Positions 52,980 through 64,000 of a stretch of 64,000 nt of DNA are shown one piece after another. The notes beneath the pieces are model-generated. The model searched no databases and was not told the DNA's origin. It saw nothing but the letters and a program-made list of their open reading frames with translations. The stretch is taken from NCBI RefSeq assembly GCF_041381155.1, contig NC_091134.1:33671540-33735539 (forward strand), read 5' to 3'. Position numbers and translations under genes: made by a program. Positions within the stretch are counted from its first letter, which is position 1. Each line of letters starts with the position of its first letter. This DNA is from Argopecten irradians (taxonomy: Eukaryota; Mollusca; Bivalvia; Pectinida; Pectinidae).

Positions 52980-54570
52980 GACTATTGGACATTTAACATC
53001 AGAAAATAAAAATATGGATCTTTTCTCCCAATATTCCAGTCAGAGATATAAATAAACTAAATATCTATTCCAAATTTAATCTTATATATGTATAATGTAT
53101 ATGTATATACAACTGTTAAGTTATTCACTATAGTCAAACATCCATTAATTTCAAATTTTAATCAATATAAAACTGAAAATACATTAATGCGAACCTATGA
53201 CGTTCAACAAATTACAAACTATCAGTAACATCAATTGGGGAAACATTGCTTTAGTTCTTAAAGTTAACAAACTTCAACCATAAGCCATTTAAATTTCAAA
53301 ACGGCAGCCGATGGTTTCCTGTTGGCCATCTTGATGCCTGATCGTACCAAAATGCAATTTGTAGAACTAGGGTCCAAAGCGAGCCTTCATATGGAATTTG
53401 ACAGTACAATTTCAGTCTTTATTTAGAAATAGCAGAACCAAGCTTCACTCATTAGTATCCAAATGGTTGGCTGTTGACATCTTGCCCCATCAATCCAAAA
53501 ATGCAATATGCATAACTAGGATTCAAATGTTAAAATTGACATTTGCTTTGAAATGGTGGTAACAAACTTCAACTATCAAAATCCGAAATGGCCTGCTATC
53601 AGCCATTGTGAGACATGTCTTATCGTTCCCTAAATATGATATGTACAAATGTCGGATATATTGTTGTTAGAATGATTCCAAAATGCATTAATCGCAACTT
53701 ATGTCCAGAGATACATACACAGGATTTGATACAGATCCCTGTGTTACTTTCTGAGAAATAATGGTAAAAAGAATATTGTTTACGAATGGACGTAACATAT
53801 ACACTCACAACAGGTAATAATAACAGAGTATTCATTGTAGAATATATTAAACAATACAAAGTTAATTCTGATACTTGCAATGCATAGGCTTTAATATTAC
53901 ATGCTCAAATAAGAGCTCAAAGCTAATTTTGGCACTGGCTAAACCTATTATATTTACGTCTAAATTGCAGTGAAATGTGTACATATGGTCAAACTATGAA
54001 GCCAAGATGTGGTTTAAATTTCATTTCACATTCCTACAGTGTAATTAGTAATTGTAAAGTGATTACTGCAGGTATGTTTTACATCTAAACCGGTGTAAGG
54101 CACGAAACAAGAACTTACACAGTACTTACATTCTATGTTGCAACTAATGTTTTTAAGGCATCATACATGTTTATCAGTCCATTTGAATTATTCTTACAGA
54201 TTACTTCATTAAACTTTATTTTTTTCAATAGATTAGAGAAGAAAAAATAGCATGTAAAATTTTGACCAGTTATGGCACATATCATTTAAAGCTTACAATG
54301 CAAGTTTTTGAAAAAAAATCAGGTTAATATAAGAATATTGCTTTCTTTCAAATGTTGTGCTGATGTTCCCTCTACATCGTTTCTAGGGACGTTAATGGCC
54401 AGTTTCCTCTAGTACCTTGTTACCAATGTTGGAATTGGTTGGTACAAAAGCAGACTTGAAAACCGCCATCTGCCTTCGAAACAATGACTGATATCATATG
54501 AACACCATATTAAAGTTTCTTTTTTTTATTATCTCTACAGGAATAAACTCGTCCACTTTAAGTAACTATT
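52980..54570. other. Intergenic, old repeats
   Basis: 53260-53620 contains several TTGGCCATCTTGATGCC / AAACTTCAAC wordings related, in reverse, to 26780-27095. No gene is recognised, and the minus-strand frame at 53620-53880 has no domain. Confidence 0.45.
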
Positions 54571-54611
54571 GTGCGTATTAGACTAAGTGTTGTAAGTTAT
54601 ATAGAGGTTAC

Positions 54612-54965
54612 ACAACGTGTGGTTGTTGGATATGGAATTTATTCCACACGAGTGAGTAATTTTTTTAAAGTTACAAAAGGCACGAGCTTTAGCGAGTGTC
54701 TTTTGAAACTTTTAATAAATAACTTACGAGTGTTGAATAAATTCCATATCCAACAACCACAAGTCGTGTTACCTGTTTTTACCACAATTATATCCGATTT
54801 TAGCCGATAGAAATACGACGTACGCAATCCAACAGCAGTTTTGGTGTCATGGTGTCAAGCGGCGATCACAGCATAGCATGACGTCACTCGATTATTGATG
54901 ACGTTGACAAAAGATGCGTACAAAGTTTATACCACGTGTGGTATAAACAATCAGCTGCATCGTTT
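54612..54965 (+). mobile_element. Fold-back element, copy 1
   Basis: Arms GGTTGTTGGATATGGAATTTATTC (54629-54652) and its reverse complement (about 54736-54759) enclose AGTTACAAAAGGCACGAGC and AGCGAGTGTCTTTTGAAACT, themselves partly inverted. A GACGTCA-rich segment follows (54880-54960: TTATTGATGACGTTG, GTTTATACCACGTGTGG). The same two segments recur in reverse at 57483-58265. Confidence 0.75.
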
Positions 54966-54969
54966 ATTT

Positions 54970-55910
54970 GATACCCTGAGAGTTGAATGACAGCGCCTAT
55001 TTTGGTAGAAATGATATTTCAAAGCCCACTCACTTCATCCTAATTACGTTTTTTATGTAAACATGACAACCCACGAAAAGAAATTCATGTTTGAAACCAG
55101 TGTGTCTAATTTCGAAAATTATCGATATTCTAATTACAAATGCATGTTATGGGCAAAATGTCAGATTAATCGAGAGCGAACTCTCTGCTAATGAAGTCAC
55201 GAGAACAAATGGATATTATGTCATCGCATATTCTGGCTGGCAATACGAATGTCTGAATAAAAGCGATTGTTTCGAAAAATAAAAAATAATAAAAATAATA
55301 ACTTTTCTGTCACTATTCATGTTACATATCTTTCGAGCACAGAATGGCTTTGACCCCACATTTTCTATATTTGTGCGACATCACAAATCTACAGATTTCA
55401 AACGAGGTCATCTTTCTGTGAACATGTTGCATGTTGAACTCTTGAAATTTTATGTAAATCGTAATAATCATGAAGGATTTACAGACGAAGAAGAAATAAA
55501 ACATCGAACATAAAATATGTTGTGTTCAACCACAGTGTACAGCTGTATGTAATAAAGTAAACCGAATAAATCTACTTCTAATAAAGTATTACTTTCTTAT
55601 CGTGAGTAGTGACCTACTACACCTCCAACACAATATCTCGCAATATATTATTGTGAGCAGGTATTGTGTGACATCTTAGTAGTGCCTTTGTGATTGATAT
55701 GAACTCCCTGTTAAAGGTGCCAGTATCTGAATGTAGGCCGGTGATTTTCTTAAGTACTCCGACTTTTTAAAATATACAAAACCAGACTCGTCCAGGCTTA
55801 CGATAAAGGAGTAACGGTTGATTAATATGATTAGGAATGGATATTTAATTATGTTCATCAGTACCAAGAATAAGTCATTAGAAAACAACATAGCAGCAGA
55901 AAAATAAGCA
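54970..55910. other. Intergenic between Kazal genes B and C
   Basis: Short frames at 55091-55282 and 55319-55513 have no recognisable domain, signal or splice context. Nothing else is seen. Confidence 0.4.
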
Positions 55911-55914
55911 ACTC

Positions 55915-56269
55915 TTAAAGATGCTCCACCGCCGAGAGAGCATAAATGATATTCATCAATTGAACAATAATTGGTGTTTATATACGTCTAATTAACACAA
56001 AAAATAATACAAAATAATTTGTTTTGCCTTCGGTGCATGAACAATCAGCACTTCATTCCATATAGGATATAGTGCCACGGAATTTTTTCGGGATGCAATT
56101 TATTATTTTTTTATATTTTCAACTTGAAGTAAAATTAGAAGCTCAAACTTTTCAATGTCGGTAATGGTGTAAATTAAGTAACTTTTGTAACTGAAGAAAA
56201 ATACTAAATCGTCTGCTCCTGTTTTTAATAGTGAAAAAATACCATTTGTCAGCGGTGGAGCATCTTTAA
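55915..56269 (+). mobile_element. MITE, AGATGCTCCACCGCC family, copy 6
   Basis: 355 bp bounded by TTAA. The ends are AGATGCTCCACCGCCGAGAG and TCAGCGGTGGAGCATCT. Same orientation as the 29001 and 31125 copies. Confidence 0.92.
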
Positions 56270-56369
56270 ACGAATACGTGTTGGATCTCTCACTTAACGT
56301 TCTATAAAAATGTTTCTACATGCAATGAAGGCCCACCAGACAGATTAATCAAGATAAATCAAATGTTAA

Positions 56370-56525
56370 TTTTAATAACGCAGGTCGTCCTATCCCGCCG
56401 CCGTCCTAATTACCGCGCGTTAGTCGACTATCACTGCGTCAGACGACAAAACAGTAAAATGAACCTTCACTATTAACATAGATTACGCAGGAATTTTGTT
56501 TTGGAGAGGAAGTGGGCCTTTAAAT
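56370..56525. repeat. Interspersed repeat (TACCGCGCGTTA family), copy 3
   Basis: Contains TAATTACCGCGCGTTAGTCG, CTATCACTGCGTCAGACGAC, ATAGATTACGCAGGAAT and GTGGGCCTTTAAA. It lies directly downstream of the stop of Kazal gene C. Confidence 0.65.
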
Positions 56526-56733
56526 TTCAAAGAAAACACAAAGTCACTGCTTCTGATTTTACCGTTTTATTTTATATCCATTCTTCTTCGGTATGTTTTA
56601 CATTTCATGGGTTATCTTAAAATTGATATCATAATTTTATTTTTAACATTTTCAGAAAAGTGATATTTTGATCGACACATATGATAAAAGATTTTTTTTA
56701 ACACTAAACGTTAAGTCATGTCAATGGGTCATC

Positions 56734-58878
56734 TTATTTGTCACAGGAACCTTCATGTGCCAAGATCACTCCCCTGGGAATAAAATGTAGATACATTTAG
56801 TTTAATCTTATTCTTGAAGAAATTTTAATGACATTTAAAAAATAGAATGACAATGAAATGAAATGAAGTTGTAATGTAATTTTTTATTTAATAAAGGAAT
56901 ACTCATGAATAACTTTAAATACTCTCTTTTAACGACGTTCATTGGAGTGAAAGTTTAAAAGAATAAATATATCTTCTTCTATGTGATGGACTTGTATCTA
57001 AGTCATGTTAAATGTGGATTGGAATAAATCGCTTAAAGTATTAGCGAAAGTAGTCGTGTAAACCTATTTTCATTTCACACGGCATCTTTTTATAGATTGT
57101 TATGATAATCTCAAACTGTAGATTTTCATCCGTGAATGAAACTATTCAAATCACACGCTAAATGCATTAATAATATATTATATAGTTATATGTTATATAT
57201 AAGTCCCATCTTATCATTTACATACCTGCACTCCATTCTGCAGGTGTTCATATATGTCTCCCCATCGTCACCACATACGGGGTCATATTCCGCCGTTTCA
57301 CATTTGCAGTCATCGTCCTCGCATTTCCCGGTGTGGAGCATGCGCTCACCACTGAAAATTATCATATAAGTTGATGTTATGAGTGAATAAACGTTGATAT
57401 GATAAATAAATGTACTTTCTACCACCAGTGGTGGGTTTTATTTAACTCTAAGGGCATCAAATAAACATCGCAGCTGTTGATTAACAACGTGTGGTATAAA
57501 CTCTGTACGCATTCCAATTGACTGACTCTGTGGCCGTGCTACGTCATTTATTTGCCAACGTCATCAATAATCAAGTGACGTCATAATATGTTGTGAAAGC
57601 TGATAAACGTCCTTACGATGTGTCGTGGTCATTGTGTCGTGTGGTCATTGTGTCGTGGTCATGTGGTCATTGTGTCGTGGTCATTGTGTCGTGGTAGTCA
57701 TTGTGTAGTGGTCATTGTGTCGTGGTGGTCATTGTGTCGTTGTCATTGTTTTTAAATACGTGTCATTTTTATGCGTGGTATATAATCGACCTGAAATACT
57801 GAAAGAATTTCTTAGACTCGTTTCATAAAATCTCATATGAAATGAACACTCAATCATGTTAGATCCTATATATAACTACATGTGTATATGTTTTATCCTG
57901 AAGATACTTCTGATTAGAATAATTCAATACCAATGAACTCTATCAAATGATATTTTTTTAATATCAATTATGAAAATAAAAATGCCTTTTTGCTCATGAA
58001 AATATACTCCTTATTTTCATATTTTGTTATATACATGTTAACTTACTCTGAGTGTATTTATTTCACCTAAAAGCGATCCTAATTGTGTTAGAAACAAATC
58101 ACACCACTTATCGTTCTTGAATATGGAATTTACAACATACTCGTAATTTTTTTTAAAAAGTTACTTGCTAAAGCTCGTGTCTTTGTAGCTTTTGTTTTTT
58201 TTTTTAAATAACTCACTCGATTGAAATTAATTCCATATGCAATAACCATTTACTGTGTAACCTCTATGTAAACCACTTTATATTTACATACACTGTCCTA
58301 ACTATACAATGTATACTGTAAACCCGTCACTATTTAGTGATCCGAATAAATTTGCAAAAAACTTAATCTCCGCGAATTAACATTATTAATATTGATAGGA
58401 ATTTCCATTGAACTTTTAAATCCGCGAACAATAATTTTCGTGAAGTTGTTTTAAAGTGTAGATCACGAAATGTATTAACTGCGAAAGAAAGCTGATCAAC
58501 AGTAAATATATATCCAGATTGTTATAGCTGTATGCACTATGATAATGAATTCTTTCATACTTGAAGAAAACTGTAAAATAATTTGTAACAATATTTGTAA
58601 AACGAATAAATCTTTCAAATTGATATTTCGTGAGCGTGTATAGGCATGTTGCTTGTTGCCCAATTGCTATTGTCTTTAACAGCCAATAGTGAAATAGTCG
58701 GACATGTCTATGGTTAGATTACTTACAAGCAGTCCATCATGCACTCGTTGCCATAGGTTTCACCATCAAGTCCACACACTGGTTTGTAAATCATTTGACA
58801 TGCGCATGCTTTCTTTGTTTCTTCATCTGCCATAGCAGCAGCGATGCAAGCAGCAAGGAGAACAAAGATCAGCTTCAT
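56734..58878 (-). CDS. Kazal gene C: secreted two-domain Kazal inhibitor
   Basis: A 105-residue predicted secreted protein. Coding exons: 58878-58727, 57351-57226, 56773-56734, with all phases consistent and good sites (ATTTTCAG, TTATTCCCAG; donors TT|GTAAGT, AG|GTATGT). The signal peptide [17 protein letters not shown] is followed by domain 1 ([23 protein letters not shown], then RMLHTGKC) and domain 2 ([19 protein letters not shown], then [10 protein letters not shown]). Predicted P1 residues are Met and Thr. Domain 2 has eight rather than seven residues between Cys2 and Cys3, so its binding loop is one longer. Exon layout equals gene B, so the two are paralogues in opposite orientation. 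The large first coding intron contains the second fold-back element and a minisatellite. Confidence 0.93.
57483..58265 (-). mobile_element. Fold-back element, copy 2, in Kazal gene C intron
   Basis: The GACGTCA segment (57483-57595, with TTATTGATGACGTTGGCAAA on the minus strand) and the fold-back segment (58135-58265, ATATGGAATTTACAACA ... AATTAATTCCATATGCAATA) occur in the same order as in copy 1 when read in reverse. They are separated by extra DNA that includes a minisatellite. Confidence 0.65.
57610..57750. repeat. GTCATTGTGTCGTG minisatellite
   Basis: About eight imperfect copies of TGGTCATTGTGTCG, with some units carrying extra TGTGG or TAG. Confidence 0.85.
58320..58500. repeat. CGCGAA-rich repeat, copy 3
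   Basis: Contains CTCCGCGAATTAACATTA, AATCCGCGAACAATAATTTT and ACTGCGAAAGAAAGCTGAT, matching the 33186 and 51950 repeats. It lies in the first coding intron of Kazal gene C. Confidence 0.6.
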
Positions 58879-59210
58879 GGTGAGATGATGAAAAGTTATA
58901 GACCTTGAAAAATATACAAACAAAAATGTTGTAGAAAATTTAGTCGTTTTGTCATTTTTTCATACAAATATATATATATATACATATATGTGGAAATTCA
59001 ATAAAAACCACACCATTATGACTTCCAATTAATGGAATTTATCCAACTATTCAAGAATGACAATGGAAAAAACATTGATATCAAAGTACTTACACAGTTG
59101 TATTATCTTTAGTATTTGATACTATAAATATAAGTATCTTTTGCAGAATAGAAAATTTGATATAGGAAAAGTGCACCATGCACGATATGATACAATTTAA
59201 GTATTCTTAC

Positions 59211-59255
59211 CTTGACCGGTACTGGTACTTGATACAGGTAACACTGATATTTTTG
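59211..59255 (-). other. 5' UTR exon of Kazal gene C
   Basis: Ends at a donor GTCAAG|GTAAGA (59211) and starts about 25-30 bp after the TATA box. It contains no ATG. The next exon is entered at 58903 (TTTTTCAAG|GTC), 25 bp before the start codon. Confidence 0.6.
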
Positions 59256-59280
59256 GTATGGAAGTTACTCGAACCGTGCG

Positions 59281-59382
59281 CTATTTATAGGCACTAGTTT
59301 CACTTTGTCATCAATTAAGTCAATGAAGTACACATCGACGAATATCAACAGTGGTCACTCAAGTAACATATGGACAATGGCC
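59281..59382 (-). promoter_or_regulatory. Shared Kazal promoter block, gene C
   Basis: On the minus strand: GGCCATTGTCCATATGTTAC, TGAGTGACCACTGTTGATAT, CGTCGATGTGTACT, TTAATTGATGACAAAGTGAA, ACTAGTGCC and TATAAATAG (59289-59281). The ISRE-like AGTTTCACTTTG is on the plus strand at 59296-59307. Closely matches the gene D block and, less closely, the gene B block. Confidence 0.85.
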
Positions 59383-59389
59383 TAAAGCT

Positions 59390-62300
59390 TACAAGCACAT
59401 AACATGGCTATAGGTGTCAGATTCCATTGTTTGTGATCAATTAATTTAGATACTACGAATTTACTACAGATATCGAGAGATAAATTTTGGCAAAAGTACG
59501 TTACAAAATATACAAAAACATGTGTGTTTCGGAGCCCATGCCGGAATTTTATTTATATTTCCCATACTAATAAATAAACAGATGAAAACATGCATGATTT
59601 TATTCAAATTTATCAAAACATTTTTTCAGAAAAATCTAACGTTCTTTTCTGAACAATCATTAAAGAAATTACTACCAATACATTTATTAAATGACTTAAT
59701 TAAGCTTAAAAAATCTTTGTTCGCTAGATTAATTTAAAAACATATTGACAACTTTTCTTGTTCAATATAACTAAAATGTATGTTCTGGAAATTTTGATAA
59801 AGTTATTCCAACAGAGATATTAGTTTATCAATTTTCGATATACTTACACGCTTAAACAATATCGTATCGTAATATTTTTTTAATTTATTAAGATATAGTG
59901 CAGCTACATTGTATCAATAAATTCATTATTTACCATTTCAACTTTATCGCTATTTGTTAATGCTTAATCAAATATTTACATCGTATTCCTGTAAAATCAC
60001 TTGTAATAAAAAAAATACTGAGCTTGCCATTATGTGTATCCATATTCATTAATTACTGCAGAATGTTTTATAATGTAATAAATCGTAAATGTAATTATTT
60101 TGACGTAATTTCAAAATTGTTTGCCTTACATATATGTTGACCAAGTTAGCGCGATGAATCGTGTATTTGCACTTTATTACAATGCTTACTATATCGAGAA
60201 AATACAATTACCGCCAATCATATTCTAAGCGCTTTCTAGTACAAATTGGCCTTAAATATGATAATTTGCTAAGATATTTACGTTTACAGTAGTGAAACAG
60301 GAATCAAAATCTACATATATTGAAGTATGACATATCTCATGGAGAGTAGTCTAAAGAATTATTATAATAAATCTGAATATTACATGATTCGACGATGATG
60401 TATGATAAAACCATAACTTTTAAAAATGTACTAATCAAATTCTTAAGATAATGATCTAGACTGAAGGATGTCACATCGAGACATTTGTTTAGCAATACCA
60501 TTTAGTATATGATATATAAAATTGAAAAACAGTTAGAATTATTTTCCATCCGTCGTGGTGGGATAAGTGTAATCAATTGGTATTCGTAAGTTATCTTTTG
60601 ATAGGACCTAGAATCAAGGATGCCTACTTTTTGGGTTCGCAGGTGACCATCACAAGTAAGGTATTTAAAAAGTAAGATATAAAACATGAAACGATAAGTT
60701 CATAAAATGACATGCAGATTTAATAATGTGAAAAACCATTTCGAGTTCGTGGTAATAAAGAAACGAGGGGGATACTATTCTTGATTGGCAGAATTTTAAA
60801 GATTTCAGACTTTCTTAATAATGTTGATACTGTGGTTGATAAAACAATAAAAATCCATACATAGGTCTAAAACAATTTGTGGATTATCCACACTAATTAG
60901 GATCTTTTCATTATCAATATATTTTAAAAATCGCAAATTATCTTTTACCGTAAATTTGGTTTCAAACGCTTTTTTTATGTCTAAAGCCATAATGATAATA
61001 TATTTATTGTACTGTAAATTTCACTAATACATTTGCTCTTCATGGCAATAGAATATGTTCTAACTAGACATAATTATTATTTCATTTATCGGTTCCGGAT
61101 TCAACTATAGTGTAGGTGCTTATTTTATTATCTTGCACGTCAGTGATGACGTTGCATGCACACGTGGGTGCAGCAGATGCAAGTGTCATTCGTGACTAGG
61201 AGTGTAACTAACAAGGTTATGAATGATGTGTCATAGGTGACGGTTGGTGTGTACGAAATACATGTGTGAAGTACCATGAAACACAAATAATAAGGAATAG
61301 AAGTAAATGGCGAAAACTAGATTTGCAGAACATAAAATAAAATCAAGCCTTATCTAAGTATAAACCTTTTTTCGGCATTTTGTAACCATGTATACCATTG
61401 TAAATAAACCACGCTTGTTGGTCGGAATAGGAAATGGGAGCGGGTGTGTATAGGCACTTTGCCTGTTGCCCAATACCAATTGTCTTTAACATTTGAGATT
61501 AAAATGTTCTAAAATGAAAATGGAACATAATAAAGGCAAAAATCCGGGTTCTTGCCGAAAACCCACTTATTCAAGCAGGATCAAAGTAAGTTATCCTGTT
61601 TCGATACCCCATACATTTTTATATTCGATAGAGAATCGAGCTCCGTTCGTCTTGGTGAAATACCAGTGCGTTACCACGGTGACACTAGACCAGAACATTG
61701 TAATTGTTTACAGCCATAATAAGAATCAGAGAGTAAATTGCGCTCAAATTGATGCCAGTCACAAATAGAAATCTGACACTTTTATAAATAAAATAAATCA
61801 TCACTACACGGTATAAGGTTTCATTGTTATTGGGTATTTTTAGCGAAATATAGTTAATTGTTGTTGTTAAGGGTTTTTTTTGGTTTTTTTCTCGTTTTTT
61901 TTTTTTTTTTTTTTTTTTGTTCCTCTTGAGGTTGTTTTCCTGAAAACCATTTTGTTATGGTCTTATACATATGTTTCATTAAATAAGGGGAGATAATGTT
62001 TTCTGTTTCCAAAATCTAATGATTTATTTTTTATTTTTAGATATACAATTATAAAGAAACTGACTTTATGATGATTTACATTTGTATTTCGCTCCAGAAT
62101 TACCTTTTAAGGAACTATGTAATATAGAGACGCTTACCAAGTTCATGTATATATCTGTACAACGCGCCATATATTTGCAATTTTATTTGTTATCCTATTT
62201 CAATGCTTATTGTGACCTTGCCTTTTAAAAAAGAAACAATTATCGTAAGAAATTTATTTTCAAGAGAGATGATGCCGTAAAATAATGCATTAAGGGTTAA

Positions 62301-62700
62301 TAAGACGATCATGTTTTCTCTAATTTACAACAAAGAATTAGGTTAATCAAATGTTACGATAACACTTCATAATTTATTGTTATTGGAATAAGAAATAATT
62401 TAAATAATTTAAATGTCGTAAGATACAAATGTATTCTGAATTTCAAGAGAGGTGGTGTTATTTTATCAAATTCATAATAAATCTTTTCAAAGTCGTAGAT
62501 AATGCCAAATCATCTGTAGTACATAATACAGTGTACTTTCAAATTCGATATAACGCATTTTAGATAATCTTAAACTGGCTTTATATGCTGTATTTTCTAG
62601 TTTTATCGTCTATTTTAGATTTTGCGTACTCTGTGTGGTAAATTCGTAGTATCTACAATAATTGATAGCGAATAAACAATATCTGTCACCTACTGTCATG
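59390..62700. other. Intergenic between Kazal genes C and D
   Basis: Mostly AT-rich without genes. GTGTATAGGCANNTTGCNTG and CAATTGTCTTTAACA wordings at 61445-61495 recur at 58635-58680, indicating a shared repeat. The minus-strand frame 60805-60990 (ALDIKKAFETKF) and the plus-strand frame 61493-61768 are unrecognised. A poly(T) tract is at 61889-61918. Confidence 0.45.
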
Positions 62701-62720
62701 TAATGTGATAATAATCTTCA

Positions 62721-62821
62721 GGCCATTGCCCATATGTTACTCGAGTGACCAGTGTTTATATTCGCCGATGTGTACTATATTAACGTAATTAATGATAAAG
62801 TGAAACTAGTGGCTATAAATA
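62721..62821 (+). promoter_or_regulatory. Shared Kazal promoter block, gene D
   Basis: GGCCATTGCCCATATGTTAC, CGAGTGACCAGTGTTTATAT, CGCCGATGTGTACTATATTA, ATGATAAAGTGAAACTAGTG and TATAAATAGCGCA (TATA at 62814-62820). Strong match to the gene C block on the opposite strand. Confidence 0.85.
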
Positions 62822-62844
62822 GCGCATGTCCAGAGTAATGTTCA

Positions 62845-62886
62845 AACGAACAGCATCAGAGCTACCTGAATCAAATATCCAAGAAG
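62845..62886 (+). other. 5' UTR exon of Kazal gene D
   Basis: Starts about 30 bp after the TATA box and ends at a donor CAAGAAG|GTAAGT after 62886. The coding exon is entered at 63272 (TTGTTCCAG), 22 bp before the ATG. Confidence 0.6.
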
Positions 62887-63293
62887 GTAAGTAAACTTAT
62901 ACCAAGATATAATGTTATATCGTATACATCTTTTTTCATTTGTTTTATAATGAAAATTTGTGTTCAATTCATATCATTAAAACGATGAACACAATAGTTT
63001 TTCGTTGATACTATAAACGAACTTTGTTCCGCGTACGATTTACTTTTGCAAACAAAGTAAAATTATTTTCCATAGTATATTTATATCTCAAATATATTCA
63101 AAAGTCGTTGAATTAATCATTCTTGTGTGAAAGTAAATAGATAAATATCCACGTCAAAACTACAAAAATAAGTACCCAGATAAAATCATAATACAGTATT
63201 TGAAATAGTCTCTAATTATTCTGATCAGGACCCAATCAGTTAATATTACTATACATCTCTAATTGTTCCAGATATCCGTCATCCCGTCTAATC

Positions 63294-63463
63294 ATGAAGC
63301 TGACATTTGTTCTCCTTGCGGTTTGTATCGCTATCGCTATGGCAGATGAAATTTTAGATGGTGAAGTTGATCTTGATCCAGCATGTCCTTGTCCCCAAAT
63401 CTTGAAACAAGTTTGTGGTGCTGACGGCGAAACCTATGACAACGACTGCATAAGGAAATGCAA
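63294..63463 (+). CDS. Kazal gene D: secreted Kazal inhibitor, first coding exon only
   Basis: Signal peptide MKLTFVLLAVCIAIAMADE, an acidic insert (ILDGEVDLDPA) not present in genes B and C, then a Kazal core CPCPQILKQVCGADGETYDN followed by DCIRKC. The exon ends in phase 2 at a donor AA|GTATGT, exactly as in B and C. The predicted P1 residue is Gln, unlike the Met of its paralogues. The linker with the sixth cysteine is not in the remaining 537 bases and must lie beyond the right edge. Confidence 0.92.
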
Positions 63464-64000
63464 GTATGTACAATGTACCATGGAACACTGATAATGTCAT
63501 TTTGTCAGCCGAATGTTTTGCAGTTGCTGTAAAAAACGGTATAGAATTATCTGAGAAGAAAGCACCCATTTAACAGTATACTTCAAATACCATAGCTATT
63601 TTTAACCACGTGTATGTCTAAAATTGAACACATATATAATCATTTTTATAGATGATTTTTATTTTTATGCTTTTGACGTATGTCACTAAGAATATATATC
63701 TTTGCCATCTGTTTACATGCATACAGTGATATACATTGATAAAATGGAAGGATTTTAGTGATATATACTTAGTTCAAAGCACCACATAAATTAAAAATTA
63801 AAAATTCAACAGAGCTGGTGTTAACAAACAAGAATATTTTAACCCAACAATAAACATATATATAATGCATTTTTATGGAATGATATCTGTTACAAAACAT
63901 GTGAAAGTTTCATGTATGACGTTCTATGACTATTGCGATGAGTACATTGCCGCGGCCTTTAGAATTGTAAATATCAAAACAAAGCCATGTTTTCAAACTT

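Noticed and set aside
60805-60990. Minus-strand frame ALDIKKAFETKF as a reverse-transcriptase remnant
   Set aside because: LDIKKAF resembles a polymerase motif, but nothing around it matches the neighbouring motifs of any LINE. Too weak.

Overview
The window looks like a gene-poor, AT-rich invertebrate nuclear genome, most likely a bivalve mollusc. That assignment is an inference from short exons in long introns, several families of small inverted-repeat transposons, tRNA-like and LINE debris, and an expanded cluster of secreted Kazal inhibitors. No species can be named from the sequence. I saw no CRISPR, operon or rRNA features and nothing that needs a retroviral or capsid-bearing explanation.

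Layout. (1) 1-8.6 kb, minus strand: the 5' two thirds of a Polycomb-group Scm gene (SCMH1/SCML2 family). Eight coding exons are readable (two MBT repeats, a Ser-rich linker, the SLED domain), plus a non-coding first exon. The C-terminal SPM/SAM exons lie off the left edge. The intron after the Ser-rich exon holds a ~0.9 kb minisatellite whose unit carries a good 5' splice site. (2) 9.2-14.5 kb: nested transposons. A ~4.7 kb hAT element with terminal inverted repeats and an 8-bp target duplication contains a 2.9 kb LINE and a 0.57 kb MITE. (3) 17.0-21.3 kb, plus strand: a complete small gene for complex I subunit NDUFB4, its intron filled with further mobile DNA. (4) 23.3-27.4 kb: two unrecognised small candidate genes flanking a 21/42-bp minisatellite. 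(5) 30.8-63.5 kb: a cluster of four Kazal-type serine protease inhibitor genes. Gene A (minus) encodes a signal peptide and seven Kazal domains in 15 coding exons. Genes B (plus) and C (minus) have two Kazal domains each. Gene D (plus) runs off the right edge.

Gene A is built from repeated two-exon modules (83 + 37 bp = 40 residues) with introns in matching phases, so a module can be copied without shifting the frame. Two neighbouring 1.2 kb units are nearly identical, a truncated exon relic lies between two live modules, and one module seems to use a GC-AG intron. The predicted reactive-site residues differ along the protein (R, Y, Y, Y, Y, A, K), so one product could act on several protease classes. 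Genes B, C and D share a ~100-bp promoter block with a TATA box and, just upstream, an ISRE-like motif. This suggests one common inducible programme for the dispersed copies.
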